Source: Thermoprotei archaeon
GTDB lineage: Archaea; Thermoproteota; Thermoprotei; Thermofilales; B20-G17
Length of the DNA stretch: 15,959 nt
NCBI GenBank assembly: GCA_003650785.1
Contig: QMRW01000014.1
Coordinates: 1 to 15,959, forward strand
Reading direction: 5' to 3'
Positions within the stretch are counted from its first letter, which is position 1; each line of letters starts with the position of its first letter. The position numbers were made by a program, and so were the translations under genes. Below, in pieces: positions 14,535 through 15,959 of this stretch. Below the pieces are notes generated by a model, which saw only the letters and a list, made by a program, of their open reading frames with translations, ran no database searches and was not told the origin of the DNA.

Positions 14535-15959
14535 GAATATTATATCAACTATTTTATCTATCCCCTCAGCACTATCTAGGATTTCTTTTAAATGTTCTGC
14601 AAGTGAGAGGACTTTATGAGAGAAGGCCTCACTTATAGTACCCTTTTTAACAAGTTCATTTAGCTCATTCATATCTATGATTTTAGCACCTCTATTATAT
14701 GTACATACTACATCTACTTTCAGATCTACACACCACAGTCTTCCCTCTGAATGCATTTCAACTGGAGTGTTTATGTTAATATATATGCCCTTGAGCATAC
14801 TGCTACTACTGTAGTACGCATGAAGAATGTATGGTCTATATAGTTGAACATAGGTTACTGCATAGTCTCCTATCTCCTTTTTAATACCTAGTCCATCGTA
14901 TACTCCTCTACCTTTTATACTTCTTTTAACGACGACAATATTCTTATCGTAGTCTATCTCCTGTATGGTTCCTCGAATAATTATCTCTCCCTTATCTACA
15001 TTTTCTTGAATAATTTCTACGCTCTTTTTCCTTCCGAGTATTTCCTTTAAAAAGAATGACAGACAGAGAGAGCTGATGTTATTAAGTATAGTAGGAGATT
15101 TTTCTACTGTATATTCTACAAACTCTATTACTCCTTGTAATTTCCTGTGAACTATTGACTTTATATGATGGTGATGTGGAGCTGTAGGTACTACATATCT
15201 CCTTATCTCATCTAGCTTCTCCTTACTCTCTAGAGGTAGTACTACTTCAACTATTTTTTCACCTTCATATAGTAATGATGGAGCATCGAGCTTATTCATT
15301 GATTCTTTTATTTCCTTTATCGATTTCTTTATACTTTCGTAATCACTTAATATGCTCTCTATATCAGCATAGTTAGCACTACTTCTCCATCTTATTCCCC
15401 AGCCATTTATTTTTAATAGGGAGGTTATTTCTAATAACTCCTCTCTTTTCTTCATATCTATGAACTTACTAAAGGATATTCTTGCTCCCTTTGTAAATCT
15501 CATATACTTACCCGTTATGACGGGGTTTAGTGAGAGTAGAGGTTCCCCCTTCAGGGAGGGCTTAAGTACACATACCAATACTTCTTCCCCTGGTCTGACT
15601 CTTATTGAGTGTTCTGGTAGTAGTCTTCCTTTAATTTCACCTATATCTACTAGAGCAGTATTGTTTTTGAAGTCTACTACCCTTCCCTTGTAAATAGAGT
15701 ATAAATTCGGTTTAAACTCCTTTAGTATGAGATGACTAAGTTTAGATTCTAGTATACTGACTATTTTATCTGTAGCTTTGGGCTCTCCTATAATCACTAT
15801 GCCTTTTTTATCGTCTCTATCTTTTATTGTAACTGATGGGGGGAGAAAAATGGGGTTTTTAATTTTAAATCTCTCTATTATAGGCTCTGTGGGCTGTGTT
15901 ATTCCTATTCCTTCGTCTCTGAGTATTTTCGTTATAGCCGTAGTATAGATACCTCTTAC
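14520..15959 (-). CDS. fau-1: FAU-1, archaeal RNase E/G-like RNA-binding protein (N-terminus outside window)
   Basis: The frame is open to the right edge, giving 479 residues; the GTG at 15797 is internal. The residues upstream of it (VRGIYTTAITKILRDEGI, then PIIERFKI and PPSVTIKDRDDKKGI) match the known FAU-1 N-terminus, so only a few residues are missing. Residues about 85-145 form an S1 RNA-binding domain (IYKGRVVDFKNNTALVDIGEIKGRLLP). The RNase E/G-type region follows and includes PTAPHHHHIKS near residue 262, where relatives have a conserved HH. The C-terminal 100 residues fit DUF402 (LWCVDLKVDVVC). FAU-1 of Pyrococcus binds AU-rich RNA and is implicated in 5S rRNA processing. Length fits the roughly 470 residues of that protein. 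It is convergent with the transporter, with 3 bp between the stops. Confidence 0.92.
   Translation of the reverse strand, partial: VRGIYTTAITKILRDEGIGITQPTEPIIERFKIKNPIFLPPSVTIKDRDDKKGIVIIGEPKATDKIVSILESKLSHLILKEFKPNLYSIYKGRVVDFKNNTALVDIGEIKGRLLPEHSIRVRPGEEVLVCVLKPSLKGEPLLSLNPVITGKYMRFTKGARISFSKFIDMKKREELLEITSLLKINGWGIRWRSSANYADIESILSDYESIKKSIKEIKESMNKLDAPSLLYEGEKIVEVVLPLESKEKLDEIRRYVVPTAPHHHHIKSIVHRKLQGVIEFVEYTVEKSPTILNNISSLCLSFFLKEILGRKKSVEIIQENVDKGEIIIRGTIQEIDYDKNIVVVKRSIKGRGVYDGLGIKKEIGDYAVTYVQLYRPYILHAYYSSSSMLKGIYININTPVEMHSEGRLWCVDLKVDVVCTYNRGAKIIDMNELNELVKKGTISEAFSHKVLSLAEHLKEILDSAEGIDKIVDIIFKNKK

Noticed and set aside
1..15959. CRISPR arrays, insertion sequences, integrases or attachment-site duplications
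   Set aside because: No regularly spaced repeats, transposase-like frames or terminal inverted repeats were seen, and neither tRNA 3' end is visibly duplicated in the window.

Overview
The window looks archaeal, most likely from a thermophilic, probably anaerobic member of the Thermoproteota/Korarchaeota side of the tree; the sequence alone does not fix the lineage. The clues are: two tRNA genes whose anticodon loops are interrupted by introns with the bulge-helix-bulge (BHB) splice motif of the archaeal endonuclease; an FAU-1 (archaeal RNase E/G-like) protein; an ACT-V4R protein; a luciferase-like F420-type oxidoreductase; TATA boxes about 20-40 bp ahead of start codons with no Shine-Dalgarno (leaderless pattern); frequent GTG starts; and very GC-rich tRNA stems in an otherwise AT-rich sequence.

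Layout. 1-394 (+): C-terminal end of an ATP-grasp enzyme. 567-2447 (-), convergent with it: a winged-helix DNA-binding domain fused to a long domain whose C-terminus resembles class III ribonucleotide reductase (NrdD) but lacks the radical glycine. 2490-3031: AT-rich gap. 3032-3150 (+): tRNA-Leu(UAG) with a 31-nt intron. 3452-4252 (+): ACT-V4R protein. 4394-4481 (+): tRNA-Pro(CGG) with a 13-nt intron. 4521-5492 (-): luciferase-like oxidoreductase with a perfect 14-bp palindrome at its start codon. 5616-5813 (+): two-helix membrane mini-protein.

5881-14516 (+) is the most unusual part. A 1549-residue exported/membrane protein joins a signal peptide, an M28-peptidase-like domain with an eroded metal centre, a long beta-rich ectodomain and an FtsX/MacB-type permease. 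Its gene overlaps by 31 bp a gene for an OPT-like (DUF6785/DUF6784-type) polytopic transporter that has its own Shine-Dalgarno. A second OPT-like transporter follows after 102 bp with its own TATA box. I infer a peptide or metal-chelate capture and uptake module in which the M28-like domain binds rather than cleaves. No ABC ATPase partner for the FtsX part is present in the window.

14520-15959 (-): FAU-1, tail-to-tail with the second transporter (3 bp between stops). Its frame runs off the right edge, so its true start lies outside the window.
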